Part shown: one piece after another, positions 53,211 through 61,781 of the stretch
How positions within the stretch are numbered: position 1 is the first letter of the stretch
Layout of the letters: each line of letters opens with the position of its first letter
Assembly (NCBI RefSeq): GCF_900110135.1
Contig: NZ_FOCO01000008.1
Coordinates: forward strand, 62,001 to 126,000
Origin: Pseudorhodobacter antarcticus
Lineage (GTDB): Bacteria; Pseudomonadota; Alphaproteobacteria; Rhodobacterales; Rhodobacteraceae
DNA length: 64,000 nucleotides
Direction: 5' to 3'
Translations under genes and position numbers: made by a program
The notes under the pieces: generated by a model
What the model was told of the DNA's origin: nothing
The model's database searches: none
The model's input: only the letters and a program-made list of their open reading frames with translations

Positions 53211-53441
53211 TCAGCCGCGACAAATCAAATACGCCTGCCCGCCCGCAACCTCAGCCATGCCCAAAAACCCATGCCCGCCCTGTGTGCAAAAATGCGGCAA
53301 ATCCACCACCGCCATCGGGTCACTCGCCAAAACCCGCAGCACTGCGCCGGGTTTCATCCCCATCAACGCTTTGCGCGCGCGCAAAACGGGCAGGGGGCAC
53401 AACAGCCCCAGCGCGTCCACTTCCACGTCCCAATCGCTCAC
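53211..53441 (-). CDS. TusA-family sulfurtransferase-like protein
   Basis: A 76-residue protein with the TusA core: VDALGLLCPLPVLRARKAL, in which the Cys of CPxP carries persulfide sulfur, then GAVLRVLASDPMAVVDLPHFCTQGGHGFL. It starts with GTG inside the stop of the Rieske oxygenase gene (GTGA overlap), so it belongs to that operon. TusA proteins deliver sulfur for tRNA thiolation or molybdenum cofactor maturation; here it may serve the Rieske protein or the catabolic route, which is not established. Confidence 0.88.
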   Translation of the reverse strand: MSDWDVEVDALGLLCPLPVLRARKALMGMKPGAVLRVLASDPMAVVDLPHFCTQGGHGFLGMAEVAGGQAYLICRG

Positions 53442-54469
53442 GCCCGCTCCGCCGCGATCATCCGCTCCACCAGCTTGCGAAACCGCATCGCGCCTGCATC
53501 CAACCCCAAGTTCAGCGGCACGCCCTCAATGGCCATGCCCCGCTGCACCGCCTCCAAAATCGCCTTATCCTCATTAAACGCCATGGTGGCCCCGGCAAAC
53601 ATCCGCTCCGCCATATCCGGCCGCCCCGGAATGGCGTTGCAATGCTGAAACCAGAAATAGAGCGTATTCTCCGCGTCCACAGGCGTCATGAAATTATACG
53701 AAAAATTCCGCAACGCCGCATCCGGCAGCCCGTCATCGCGCCCACCCGTCCCCACTGGCGTATAAATCGACCCGTTAATCGCCACGGCAGGCAGGCGACA
53801 TTCATAATGCTGCTTGCGGTCGCAATTCCCCGCAAAAGCCAAAAATGGCTGGTAATAAGGCGACGCGGGCGCATCATAAATCCAGCGCGACACAATCACC
53901 CGGTCCGCGCCTTCAAACATATCCAACGGCGCGTTGTCGGTCCCCGCCCCGGCAAAAGATGTCAAATGCACCCATGCCACATGGCTGGGGTCCAGCAAAT
54001 TATCCACCACCCACAGGTAATTGCAGCCAATCGACAGCGAACCCCGCGCGGTTTTTCCCCAGTTCGGGTTATCGAAATTCGGAATGTCCAGCATCAGGTC
54101 CACATCCGCCCGCGCCGCATCCCCCGGCCAAATCCACACAAACCCGTACCGTTCCACAATCGGAAAGCTGTGCACCCGCGCGCGTTTGGGTATCGCATCT
54201 GGTTGCGTGGGGGCGGCCACACACGTGCCCGACCCATCAAACGTCAACCCGTGATATCCGCAAACCACACGGTCATCCACCAGCGTCCCCATAGACAACG
54301 GCAGTTTGCGGTGCGGGCAGGCATCCTCCAACGCAACAACCGGGCCGGCCGCGCTGCGGTAAAACACAATCGCCCGCCCAAACAGCCGCAGCGCGCGCAA
54401 GGAATGGTCAAAATCCTCCGCCCGCCCGGCCACATACCAACAATTCAACGGATACTCGCCTGAAAACAT
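53438..54469 (-). CDS. Rieske-type oxygenase, VanA-like alpha subunit
   Basis: A 343-residue terminal oxygenase. The [2Fe-2S] cluster ligands are in CPHRKLPLSMG and CGYHGLTFDGSGTC; the mononuclear iron ligands are expected in NLLDPSHVAWVHLTSF (two His). Its size and the WYVAGRAEDFD start fit the one-subunit demethylase group (vanillate O-demethylase, dicamba demethylase). No VanB-type reductase is nearby. It lies in one operon behind an amino-acid-type ABC transporter and an M29/NicX-like gene, suggesting attack on an imported N- or O-methylated or aromatic compound. Confidence 0.9.
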   Translation of the reverse strand: MFSGEYPLNCWYVAGRAEDFDHSLRALRLFGRAIVFYRSAAGPVVALEDACPHRKLPLSMGTLVDDRVVCGYHGLTFDGSGTCVAAPTQPDAIPKRARVHSFPIVERYGFVWIWPGDAARADVDLMLDIPNFDNPNWGKTARGSLSIGCNYLWVVDNLLDPSHVAWVHLTSFAGAGTDNAPLDMFEGADRVIVSRWIYDAPASPYYQPFLAFAGNCDRKQHYECRLPAVAINGSIYTPVGTGGRDDGLPDAALRNFSYNFMTPVDAENTLYFWFQHCNAIPGRPDMAERMFAGATMAFNEDKAILEAVQRGMAIEGVPLNLGLDAGAMRFRKLVERMIAAERA

Positions 54470-54494
54470 CGCTGTGCCTCGCTGCTTAAATCAC

Positions 54495-55616
54495 TCACGC
54501 ATAGGCAGGCAAAAACCGCGCCATATCAACCCCAATGTCCCGCGCAGGCGCAGCAAAACACGCCGCCGCACAAGGATAGCGTGCCAAAATTGCTGCGCCG
54601 CCGGGCACGCGGTCGGGCTGCAGTTGCCCGTTTTCCCACACGGCCACGCCATCAATCCAAATGGTCGGATCGATAATGTTCCACGAAATTTCGCCCGGTG
54701 CCTCTACCCCGCAGGTGTGGAAATGCAAAATGCGCGGGTTGCCAAAGGCCGCACCGCCCCACCGCAAATAATCCTCCTCCACGGGCTGCGGATGCGCACA
54801 GCCCGGATGGATGCCCGCGTGCCACGAATGAACTGCGCCTGCATCGAGATCAAACCGGGCGGCCACGTCCAACACATGCGCTGTGGCGCGTGCCACATCG
54901 TCGGGCCGCCCTTCAAACCGCTGCAACCGCCCACCCTCAAACACCGCAAGCAGGGGCGCTTGCAACGCGCAGCCATAAGGCGCGTAGTACCGCGACCCCG
55001 TGCCCATCAAAAACCCCGCCAACGCCGCGCGCCCCGAAAACCCCACTGCAGGTACGGGCGCAAACACCGACATCGGGAACCGCGCCACGGTTACATCACA
55101 CGGTGCAGAAGAATGGGCCACCGCCGAACCGTTGCCCCGAAAATCGGTCCCAAGCGGGCAGGTCACCCGCACCTCTCGCGCGCCCGACACCATCGCATCC
55201 ACCGCCCGCTTTAACGCCACAAATGCCGCGTAATGCGCGGTGCCATAGGTGGAACAAAACGCCGCCATATCAAGCGCATAACACACCACGGCCCGCACCC
55301 CGCGGGGCAGGGCACGAAACCGCATTTGATCGCCCAAGCGCGCAAAGAATATGGTGCAGGTGGCGGCTTCCATCATCGCCACCTCGGCGTCATTGATGCC
55401 CCGGACCATCTCTTGGAACGGCACCATCACTGATGCCACCTCGATCCCGCGGGCCCGCGCCGCATCCGCCACCCTTTGCGCGGTAATCCCGTCATAATAG
55501 CCAAATTCAGCGCTTTCGGCCACAATCAGCAGCCTGTCCCCCGCGCGCAACGCGGCGCAATGGGTCAAAAGGTTCGTCACAGCAAGGTCAAACGACAGGT
55601 CTGTGGGGGCGGACAT
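54495..55616 (-). CDS. M29 aminopeptidase-like / NicX-like enzyme
   Basis: A 373-residue cytoplasmic protein. The start LTHCAALRAGDRLLIVAESAEFGYYDGITAQRVADAARARG matches the N-terminal domain of M29 aminopeptidases and of NicX, the iron-dependent 2,5-dihydroxypyridine 5,6-dioxygenase built on that fold. Potential metal ligands are in SWHAGIHPGC and LHFHTCGVEAPGEI. Whether it is a peptidase or ring-cleaving dioxygenase cannot be told from these residues. It lies 25 bases before the Rieske gene and 100 after the ABC permease gene. No strong ribosome site is seen. Confidence 0.65.
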   Translation of the reverse strand: MSAPTDLSFDLAVTNLLTHCAALRAGDRLLIVAESAEFGYYDGITAQRVADAARARGIEVASVMVPFQEMVRGINDAEVAMMEAATCTIFFARLGDQMRFRALPRGVRAVVCYALDMAAFCSTYGTAHYAAFVALKRAVDAMVSGAREVRVTCPLGTDFRGNGSAVAHSSAPCDVTVARFPMSVFAPVPAVGFSGRAALAGFLMGTGSRYYAPYGCALQAPLLAVFEGGRLQRFEGRPDDVARATAHVLDVAARFDLDAGAVHSWHAGIHPGCAHPQPVEEDYLRWGGAAFGNPRILHFHTCGVEAPGEISWNIIDPTIWIDGVAVWENGQLQPDRVPGGAAILARYPCAAACFAAPARDIGVDMARFLPAYA

Positions 55617-55716
55617 ATGGGAACCAGAAATAAAAGGGGGCAGGGTCTTGACCCCGCATCATTTCACCCTAGCCGCTGCAAAAATTCACGCAATTCCAAA
55701 TACATAATGTCACCCA

Positions 55717-56607
55717 TTAGCGGGGCTTATGTTTGCCGCCTGTTTCCAACCGTCGAAACAGCAGTGACAACCCAAAACACAGGATAAAATACAGGCAGGC
55801 CGTGGCGATCCACGCCTCAAATATCATCCGCGTCGATGCGACCAATTCCACCGTCTTATACGTCAATTCCTGCACCGAAATCAGCGAGATGATAGAGCTG
55901 TCCTTGACCAAGGAAATAAACTGGTTCGACAGCGGCGGCAGCACTTTGCGCAACGCTTGCGGCATCACGATAAACCGCATCTCATCGGTCCAACTCATCC
56001 CGATGGACCGTGCCGCCTCACGTTGTCCGCGCGGGATGGATTGTATCCCCGCCCGCACAATTTCCCCCACAAACGCAGACTCAAACAGTGCCAGCACAAT
56101 CACGCCCGAAATCAGCGATGGAAACCGCCGCATATCGCCAAAGAAAAATTCCCAAACCGCAATGTCATCTTGCCGCGCAATGCCGCGCGCCCAGGTTTCC
56201 ATATTCAACACCGCAATCAATTGTTGCGACAGGAAAAAGAAAAAGATGAACACCACCACAACGGGTGGAATGTTGCGCAGCACCTCTAGGTAGGTCCGCG
56301 CCAGCATCCGAATGACAAGGTTTGTGGACGTGCGCGCAATCCCCAGCAGCGTCCCCAAGATCAGCGCCAGAATGCCGGAATAAATCGCGATGCGAATGGT
56401 GGTGATCAACCCTTGCAAGAGCAGGTTGGCCACCCAGCGCCCGTCCGCCTCATCCCAGCGCAAAATATAATTGGGGATGCGTTCCCACTGCCATTTATAG
56501 TTCAGCGTGCCGGATATGCGCAGCCAGATCACCGCGATGAACGCGACAACCACGGCTGCAATCAAATAATCCAGCCAATGCAAGGAACGGCGTTTTGTGC
56601 GGCGCAT
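55717..56607 (-). CDS. Amino acid ABC transporter permease (HisMQ type)
   Basis: A 296-residue inner-membrane protein of the polar amino acid family. The EAA loop is GIQSIPRGQREAARSIGMSWTDEMRFIVMPQALRKVLPPLSNQFISLVKDSSI, and TYLEVLRNIPPVVVVF is the typical first-domain motif. It follows the binding-protein gene by 56 bases. Together with the second permease it would form a heterodimeric channel, in contrast to the GlnP homodimer. Confidence 0.93.
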   Translation of the reverse strand: MRRTKRRSLHWLDYLIAAVVVAFIAVIWLRISGTLNYKWQWERIPNYILRWDEADGRWVANLLLQGLITTIRIAIYSGILALILGTLLGIARTSTNLVIRMLARTYLEVLRNIPPVVVVFIFFFFLSQQLIAVLNMETWARGIARQDDIAVWEFFFGDMRRFPSLISGVIVLALFESAFVGEIVRAGIQSIPRGQREAARSIGMSWTDEMRFIVMPQALRKVLPPLSNQFISLVKDSSIISLISVQELTYKTVELVASTRMIFEAWIATACLYFILCFGLSLLFRRLETGGKHKPR

Positions 56608-56663
56608 GGGCCCCCGAAACCTAGGCGGTTAAAATGGCCCGGCACAACACCGGGCCAGTGGTT

Positions 56664-57497
56664 TTACTGATCGACTTGGTCAGCCCATTCGGTGCCTTTG
56701 AACCAATAATCATTACGCTCTTTCAACCAGCCATTGGCCCAGTTCACACCAATCCAGTTGTTGAAAAAGTTGGTCGCATCCGGGTCGCCCTTGCGATACG
56801 CAAAAGCCTCACCCGTGGCCAAAAATGTCTGGTCAAACGGCACAGACACGGTTTCGGGGTTGTTGCGTGCTTCCATCGACGGGCTTGGCTCCGACATCAT
56901 GGTCGCGTGCGCGTTGCCGTTCAACACTTCTTGGGTCGCGGCCCCATCTTCATCAAACAGCAGCAACGTCGCCTCAGGGAACAACTGCCCGATCACGGTC
57001 GCAGGGGTCGCTCCACGGCGAGCGGCAAAGGTGATCTCGGGCTTATTGTAATCTTCCAGCGCCATGCCCGTGGTCATTGCGGTATTGGCCAAAATGGTCA
57101 CACCCGAATAGGCATAAGGGTCCGAGAAGTTGACCGTCAAGTTGCGCACAGGCGTCACCGACATGCCCGAAATGATCACGTCAAACGTGCCCGACACCAG
57201 CGCCGGAATAATGCCGTCCCATGCGGTTGGGATAAACTCCACCTCAACGCCCATATCGGCGGCCAGCTTGCGGCCCACGTCCAATTCAAACCCAATCAGC
57301 TCGCCGGTTTTGTCGCGCATCGACCACGGCACAAACACCGACAGGCCAATCTTGATCACGCCAGCTTCTTTGATCTGCTCAATCACGCTGGTTTTCGACA
57401 GGTCCGCGCGGGCATCTTGTGCCACGGCGGGCAGGGCCAACCCGGTGGCCAATGCCATCCCAAGGGTGGCGGTCATCATGCGTCGTGTCAGTGTCAT
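56664..57497 (-). CDS. Amino acid ABC transporter substrate-binding protein
   Basis: A 277-residue periplasmic receptor. Signal peptide TRRMMTATLGMALATGLALPAVA; the SBP_bac_3 core runs IKIGLSVFVPWSMRDKTGELIGFELDVGRKLA, AWDGIIPALVSGTFDVIISGMSVTPVRNLTVNFSDPYAYSG. In amino acid binders an Asp near the end and an Arg after NFSDPY-like sequence bind the alpha-amino-carboxylate; the position PVRNLTVNF supplies the Arg. GGGAG lies upstream of the ATG. The ligand could be an amino acid or a betaine-like derivative. Confidence 0.92.
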   Translation of the reverse strand: MTLTRRMMTATLGMALATGLALPAVAQDARADLSKTSVIEQIKEAGVIKIGLSVFVPWSMRDKTGELIGFELDVGRKLAADMGVEVEFIPTAWDGIIPALVSGTFDVIISGMSVTPVRNLTVNFSDPYAYSGVTILANTAMTTGMALEDYNKPEITFAARRGATPATVIGQLFPEATLLLFDEDGAATQEVLNGNAHATMMSEPSPSMEARNNPETVSVPFDQTFLATGEAFAYRKGDPDATNFFNNWIGVNWANGWLKERNDYWFKGTEWADQVDQ

Positions 57498-57527
57498 CTG
57501 GGGTACTCCCGTTGGTTGAAAAACGTC

Positions 57528-58301
57528 TTAATCCGTCACGGCATAGCGCCGCTCAAGGTAGCTTGCAAAACTGGAAATGATAAGCGTAAGGGCCATATAG
57601 ACCGCCGCAATGGTAAACCAAATCTCAAAGCTCAGATATGTGTCGGAAATGATGTTGCGCCCCACGGTTGTCAGCTCCACCACCGCAATCACACTCACAA
57701 TTGCCGAAGATTTAATCATATTCACAACTTCGCTGGTCATCGGCGGCAGCATAAACCGCACCGACTGCGGCAGAATGATGTATCGGTAAATCTGTGCCGT
57801 GCTCATCCCAACCGATTTCGCCGCCTCCCACTGCCCCAGTGCGACCGCCGCAATGCCCCCCCGAAAAATCTCGGACATCAGGGCACCATGGAACACCGCA
57901 AGGCACAAAACGCTTGCCACATAGCGGTCCATCCCGAAAATCGGTCCAAAAACGTAGTAGAAAACATACAGCAGCACCAACAACGGAATGTTGCGCACAA
58001 TTTCCAAAAACACCCGCGCCACGGCCCGGCCCACAATCAAATCTGACAGTCGCAACAGCGCCACCAACAGCCCAATCCCAACCGCCAGCGCAAACGCCAT
58101 GGTCGACAGCGTGATCGTCCCCACCAACCCCCACGGGATTTCGCCAAGCACAATGCCTGCGTCGCCGTCCTCAAAGAAATACTGCGGGATGCGATACCAT
58201 TGCCAATTATACCCCATCGCCTCGGCACCCTTCAGTGCCGTTTCAACGATCAAAAACATCACAATCAAATAGATCACAACCGACACGGGCGTTGACGCCA
58301 T
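57528..58301 (-). CDS. Amino acid ABC transporter permease (second subunit)
   Basis: A 257-residue membrane protein with the EAA loop GGIAAVALGQWEAAKSVGMSTAQIYRYIILPQSVRFMLPPMTSEVVNMIKSSAI. IVRNIPLLVLLYVFYYVF is the usual domain-1 motif. The ATG at 58301 is taken as start, but a GTG at 58337 would add a positively charged head (VARAGKRGLRRV) and leave only 1 base to the ATPase stop; both are possible. It lies between the ATPase and binding-protein genes. Confidence 0.9.
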   Translation of the reverse strand: MASTPVSVVIYLIVMFLIVETALKGAEAMGYNWQWYRIPQYFFEDGDAGIVLGEIPWGLVGTITLSTMAFALAVGIGLLVALLRLSDLIVGRAVARVFLEIVRNIPLLVLLYVFYYVFGPIFGMDRYVASVLCLAVFHGALMSEIFRGGIAAVALGQWEAAKSVGMSTAQIYRYIILPQSVRFMLPPMTSEVVNMIKSSAIVSVIAVVELTTVGRNIISDTYLSFEIWFTIAAVYMALTLIISSFASYLERRYAVTD

Positions 58302-58338
58302 AACCCGCCGCAACCCCCGCTTGCCCGCCCGCGCCACC

Positions 58339-59085
58339 CTAATGCTCCAAGATTTGGTCAAGGAACATGCGCGCACGGTCACTTTTCGGCGCGGTGAAAA
58401 ACTCACCGGGTGGTGCGGTTTCCACAATGCGCCCGGCCTCCATAAACACCATCTTATCGGCCACCCGCCGCGCAAACCCCATTTCATGCGTCACACAAAC
58501 CATGGTCATGCCGGAATTGGCCAGCTCCACCATCGCCTCCAAAACCTCGCTGATCATCTCGGGGTCCAAGGCACTCGTCGGCTCGTCAAACAGCATAATC
58601 TTGGGTTCCATACACAGGCTGCGCGCAATCGCCACGCGCTGCTGCTGGCCGCCCGACAACTGGCTGGGGAACTTGTCCGCTTGTTCAGGGATATGCACCC
58701 GGTCCAAATACTTGCGCCCCAACGCCTCTGCCGCGGCCTTGTCCATCTTGCGCACGCGAATGGGGCCAATGGTCAAGTTCTCCAAAACCGTCAAATGCGG
58801 AAACAGGTTGAACTGCTGAAACACCATCCCAACATCTTGGCGCACCGCCCGAATATCCTTGGTATCATCGCCCAGCAAAATCCCATCCACAGTGATCGTG
58901 CCCGCGTCATGCTCCTCCAGCCTATTGATACACCTAATCATCGTGGATTTGCCCGACCCCGACGGCCCGCACACCACAACTCGCTCTCCCTGCCGGACGG
59001 CAAAGTTGATGTCGGTCAGCGCTTGGAATGGGCCAAAGTACTTGTCCACATGGCACAATTCAATAATCGGTGGCGCGGCGGTCAC
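58339..59085 (-). CDS. Amino acid ABC transporter ATP-binding protein (GlnQ type)
   Basis: A 248-residue ATPase. Walker A CGPSGSGKSTMIRCINRLE, signature LSGGQQQRVAIARSLCMEPKIMLFDEPTSALDPEM with Walker B, and the H-loop in VCVTHEMGFARRVA. The start is GTG at 59085, 7 bases after AAGGGA. It is the first gene of a seven-gene operon running to the TusA-like gene; its promoter should lie in the 107 bases to the right. Confidence 0.95.
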   Translation of the reverse strand: MTAAPPIIELCHVDKYFGPFQALTDINFAVRQGERVVVCGPSGSGKSTMIRCINRLEEHDAGTITVDGILLGDDTKDIRAVRQDVGMVFQQFNLFPHLTVLENLTIGPIRVRKMDKAAAEALGRKYLDRVHIPEQADKFPSQLSGGQQQRVAIARSLCMEPKIMLFDEPTSALDPEMISEVLEAMVELANSGMTMVCVTHEMGFARRVADKMVFMEAGRIVETAPPGEFFTAPKSDRARMFLDQILEH

Positions 59086-59192
59086 AGCAATTCCCTTCGG
59101 TCAGATCACACGCATGTGGTGTAATTGTAACCTTCAACCGGAAAATGACCACCCCGCCCGCATGACAAAGGCAAAGATTGCCGAAAATCGTG

Positions 59193-59765
59193 TCACCGCA
59201 CATCCACGGCCAGCATCCCCGCCGCGCGCGCAGCCTGCATCCCTTGGTCGCTGTCCTCCAGCACCAAACAATCGGCAGGGGCCACACCCATCCGCGCTGC
59301 GGCCAGCAAAAACATCGCCGGGTCGGGTTTCGCCACGCCCGCATCATCCAGACTGACAATGGGGTCAAACAGCGCGCCCAAATCGCACGCTCCCAGCATC
59401 GCGCGCAAAACCGCCCCTTCGGCGTTGGATGCCACGGCCATGGGCACCCGGCCAAACCATGCCCGCGCCAAATCCACCACGGGCGCGTTGGGCGCACAGA
59501 CCGCCGCCGCCCCCAATGTCGCCTCAATGCTGCCTTGCACCGCGCGCGCCACGTCCAACCCCGGCTGCGCCTCGGCCAACGCGCCCAGCAAATCGCGCCG
59601 CGCCAGCCCCGTGCGTGCGCCGTACCATGCCGGATCCATCACAAACCCCTGCCGCGCCAGCGCCACATTAAACGCCGCGAAATGCAAATCGGCGCTGATC
59701 ACCAGCGTGCCGTCGCAATCAAAGATCAGCGCTTTGAACGCGGGCAAATCGCCCAAATTCGCCAT
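59193..59765 (-). CDS. HAD-superfamily phosphatase (beta-phosphoglucomutase/sugar phosphatase type)
   Basis: A 190-residue hydrolase. Motif I ALIFDCDGTLVISADLH with the nucleophile Asp, motif II AVASNAEGAVLRAML, motif III Lys in DAGVAKPDPAMFLLAAARMGV and motif IV LVLEDSDQGMQAARAAGM. The short helical cap places it among subfamily IA enzymes that act on sugar phosphates or phosphoglycolate. GAGGGGG precedes the ATG. It lies 10 bases behind the class V aminotransferase-fold gene on the same strand. Confidence 0.9.
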   Translation of the reverse strand: MANLGDLPAFKALIFDCDGTLVISADLHFAAFNVALARQGFVMDPAWYGARTGLARRDLLGALAEAQPGLDVARAVQGSIEATLGAAAVCAPNAPVVDLARAWFGRVPMAVASNAEGAVLRAMLGACDLGALFDPIVSLDDAGVAKPDPAMFLLAAARMGVAPADCLVLEDSDQGMQAARAAGMLAVDVR

Positions 59766-59775
59766 AAATTCCCCC

Positions 59776-61212
59776 TCAGGCGGCGGGCCGAAACCGCGCT
59801 GTCGCTGCGTCACAGCAATACACATCCGCCATGGGATAAGGGTTGCGCGCCAAGCTGTCCACCGCCGCGATCACCCGGTCGGCCTTTGCATCATCCATCA
59901 ACGCCGACAGGTTCAACCGCGTCCAGCCGGGTTTTTCCATCTCCTCCCCGCTGAGTATCGCCGCGCGAATGGCGTCTGATTGCCCCACCTCAATCCCCAG
60001 CAAACGGTGCGCATATGGCCCCGCACAGGCACAGCCACCCCGCGCCTGTATCCCATGCACATCCGACAACAGCCGCGTGAACAATTGGTGGTGCAACACC
60101 CCGCCCCGCGCGCTGTCGCGCACCCGAAATGAGAAAATCGGCAGGGCAGGGGCCTGAACATTCCCCATAATCTGCAAATTCGGGTTTTGCCCCCAAACCG
60201 CCAGCGCCCGCGCCCGCAATGCGCCATGGCGCGCGTCCATAAACGCTTGGCCCATCGCCGCCTTCACCATGAAACACAGCGCTGCGCGAATATCGCCCAC
60301 CACATTCGGCGTCCCCGCCTCCTCGCGCACCGTAATATCGCTGCTGTAATCATGCGCTGTGGGCGACACAAACCGCACCGTGCCGCCGCCGGGCTGGAAC
60401 ATGCGCGCGCTGCAAACAGCCGCCTTGCGCACAATCATCACGCCCGATGCGCCCGGCCCGCCCGGAAACTTATGCGCCGATACCACCACCGCATCTTTTT
60501 CCGCGTCCGTGCCCGCCCGCATATCAATCGGCAGGTACGGCGCAGCCCCCGCATAATCCCAAACCGCCCGCGCCCCGTGGGCCTTCAATAATCGCGTCAC
60601 CGCATCTGCGTCCGTCACAATCCCCGTCACATTCGATGCCGCCGAAAACGCCCCCACAATGGGCCGCCCCTTGGCCGCCATCAATAACGCCTCCAGCGCG
60701 CCCAAATCTGGCCCGCCCATCGCCGCCTCCGGCACCTCCACCACCTCCGCTCCACTTTCGCGCCATGGCAGGATGTTGGAATGATGTTCATACGGCCCAA
60801 TAATCACCAAGGGCCGCGCGCCCGCCGCCACCGCCTCTGCCACGCCCAGCAAATGCACCAAACGGTTCAACCCCGCCGTGGCCCCCGCCCCCGCAAACAC
60901 GGTCGCAAACCGATCATCCGCCCCGCACGCAGCCGCGATAATCGCCCGCGCCTCGCGCCGCATCCGCGTCATTTCCCCCCCGCAATGGGATGCTTCGGTA
61001 TGGCTGTTGGCGTAAAACGGCAGCACGCGTTCCATCACAAACCCCTCCACTTGGCGCAACGCCCGCCCCGACGCCACATAATCGGCATAGGTCAACTTTT
61101 GCGTGCCAAACGGCGTTTCAAACGCCGCCCCTTCGCCAATCACCCCCGCTTGCAGCCGCGCGATCACATCATCCGTGGCAAGGCTCTCGGCAAAATCGGT
61201 CAGGGCAGTCAT
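59776..61212 (-). CDS. Class V aminotransferase-fold PLP enzyme (cysteine desulfurase-like)
   Basis: A 478-residue PLP enzyme. The Schiff-base Lys is in VVVSAHKFPGGPGASGVM; PYEHHSNILPWRESGAEVVEV and AFSAASNVTGIV are typical of the SufS/CsdA group, and ARGGCACAGPYAHRLLG carries cysteines at the position of the mobile active-site loop. It is longer than SufS (about 410) and stands apart from any suf genes. The start at 61212 has GGAG upstream. A divergent Lrp-type regulator suggests control by an amino acid, perhaps its substrate. Confidence 0.85.
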   Translation of the reverse strand: MTALTDFAESLATDDVIARLQAGVIGEGAAFETPFGTQKLTYADYVASGRALRQVEGFVMERVLPFYANSHTEASHCGGEMTRMRREARAIIAAACGADDRFATVFAGAGATAGLNRLVHLLGVAEAVAAGARPLVIIGPYEHHSNILPWRESGAEVVEVPEAAMGGPDLGALEALLMAAKGRPIVGAFSAASNVTGIVTDADAVTRLLKAHGARAVWDYAGAAPYLPIDMRAGTDAEKDAVVVSAHKFPGGPGASGVMIVRKAAVCSARMFQPGGGTVRFVSPTAHDYSSDITVREEAGTPNVVGDIRAALCFMVKAAMGQAFMDARHGALRARALAVWGQNPNLQIMGNVQAPALPIFSFRVRDSARGGVLHHQLFTRLLSDVHGIQARGGCACAGPYAHRLLGIEVGQSDAIRAAILSGEEMEKPGWTRLNLSALMDDAKADRVIAAVDSLARNPYPMADVYCCDAATARFRPAA

Positions 61213-61316
61213 GGGGCTCTCCTGTGCTGGGGTCATGCGATCATACCCTGCACGCCAATGGGTAAACTTCCCCTTTTTACCTTGCCAAGCGCGCTAATAT
61301 TGGGTCAATTGACCAC

Positions 61317-61781
61317 ATGAAAACCATAAAGCTAGATCAGATTGACCGTGCGCTGCTGCGCGCCTTGCAACGCGACGCCTCGCAATCGCAGCGCGATCTG
61401 GCGGAAACCGTTGGCCTGTCGCAAAACGCCTGCTGGCGACGCCTCAAAACCCTCCAAGATTCCGGCCTCATCCGCAACCACACCCTGCGCCTGAATGCCC
61501 CCCGCGTGGGTCTTGGCCTCACGGTGTTTGTCATGGTCCGCACCCGCCACCACAGCGCCGATTGGCTGGCCATTTTCCGACGAGAGGTGCTGAACATCCC
61601 CCATGTCATCGACTTTTACCGCATAGCGGGCGATTACGATTACATGCTGAAAATCGTGGCCGAGGATATGAACGCCTTTGATCAAATCTATCAACGCCTT
61701 ACCGCCCGCGTCGAACTGGAAACCGTCACGTCGTATATAACGATGGAGGCGATTGCAGACGCCCGCGACCTACCCGTTTAA
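61317..61781 (+). CDS. Lrp/AsnC-family transcriptional regulator
   Basis: A 154-residue DNA-binding protein: helix-turn-helix at 8-60 (LDQIDRALLRALQRDASQSQRDLAETVGLSQNACWRRLKTLQDSGLI) and a RAM ligand domain (VFVMVRTRHHSADWLAIFRREVLNIPHVIDFYRIAGDYDYMLKIVAED). Such proteins sense amino acids. It is divergent from the PLP enzyme gene, with 104 bases between, and probably regulates it. Its 3' end overlaps that of the convergent membrane protein gene by 12 bases. Confidence 0.93.
   Translation: MKTIKLDQIDRALLRALQRDASQSQRDLAETVGLSQNACWRRLKTLQDSGLIRNHTLRLNAPRVGLGLTVFVMVRTRHHSADWLAIFRREVLNIPHVIDFYRIAGDYDYMLKIVAEDMNAFDQIYQRLTARVELETVTSYITMEAIADARDLPV

Noticed and set aside
56634-58046. Plus-strand open frame of 470 codons
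   Set aside because: Antisense to three ABC transporter genes; composition is His/Arg/Gln-rich and lacks any fold signal.
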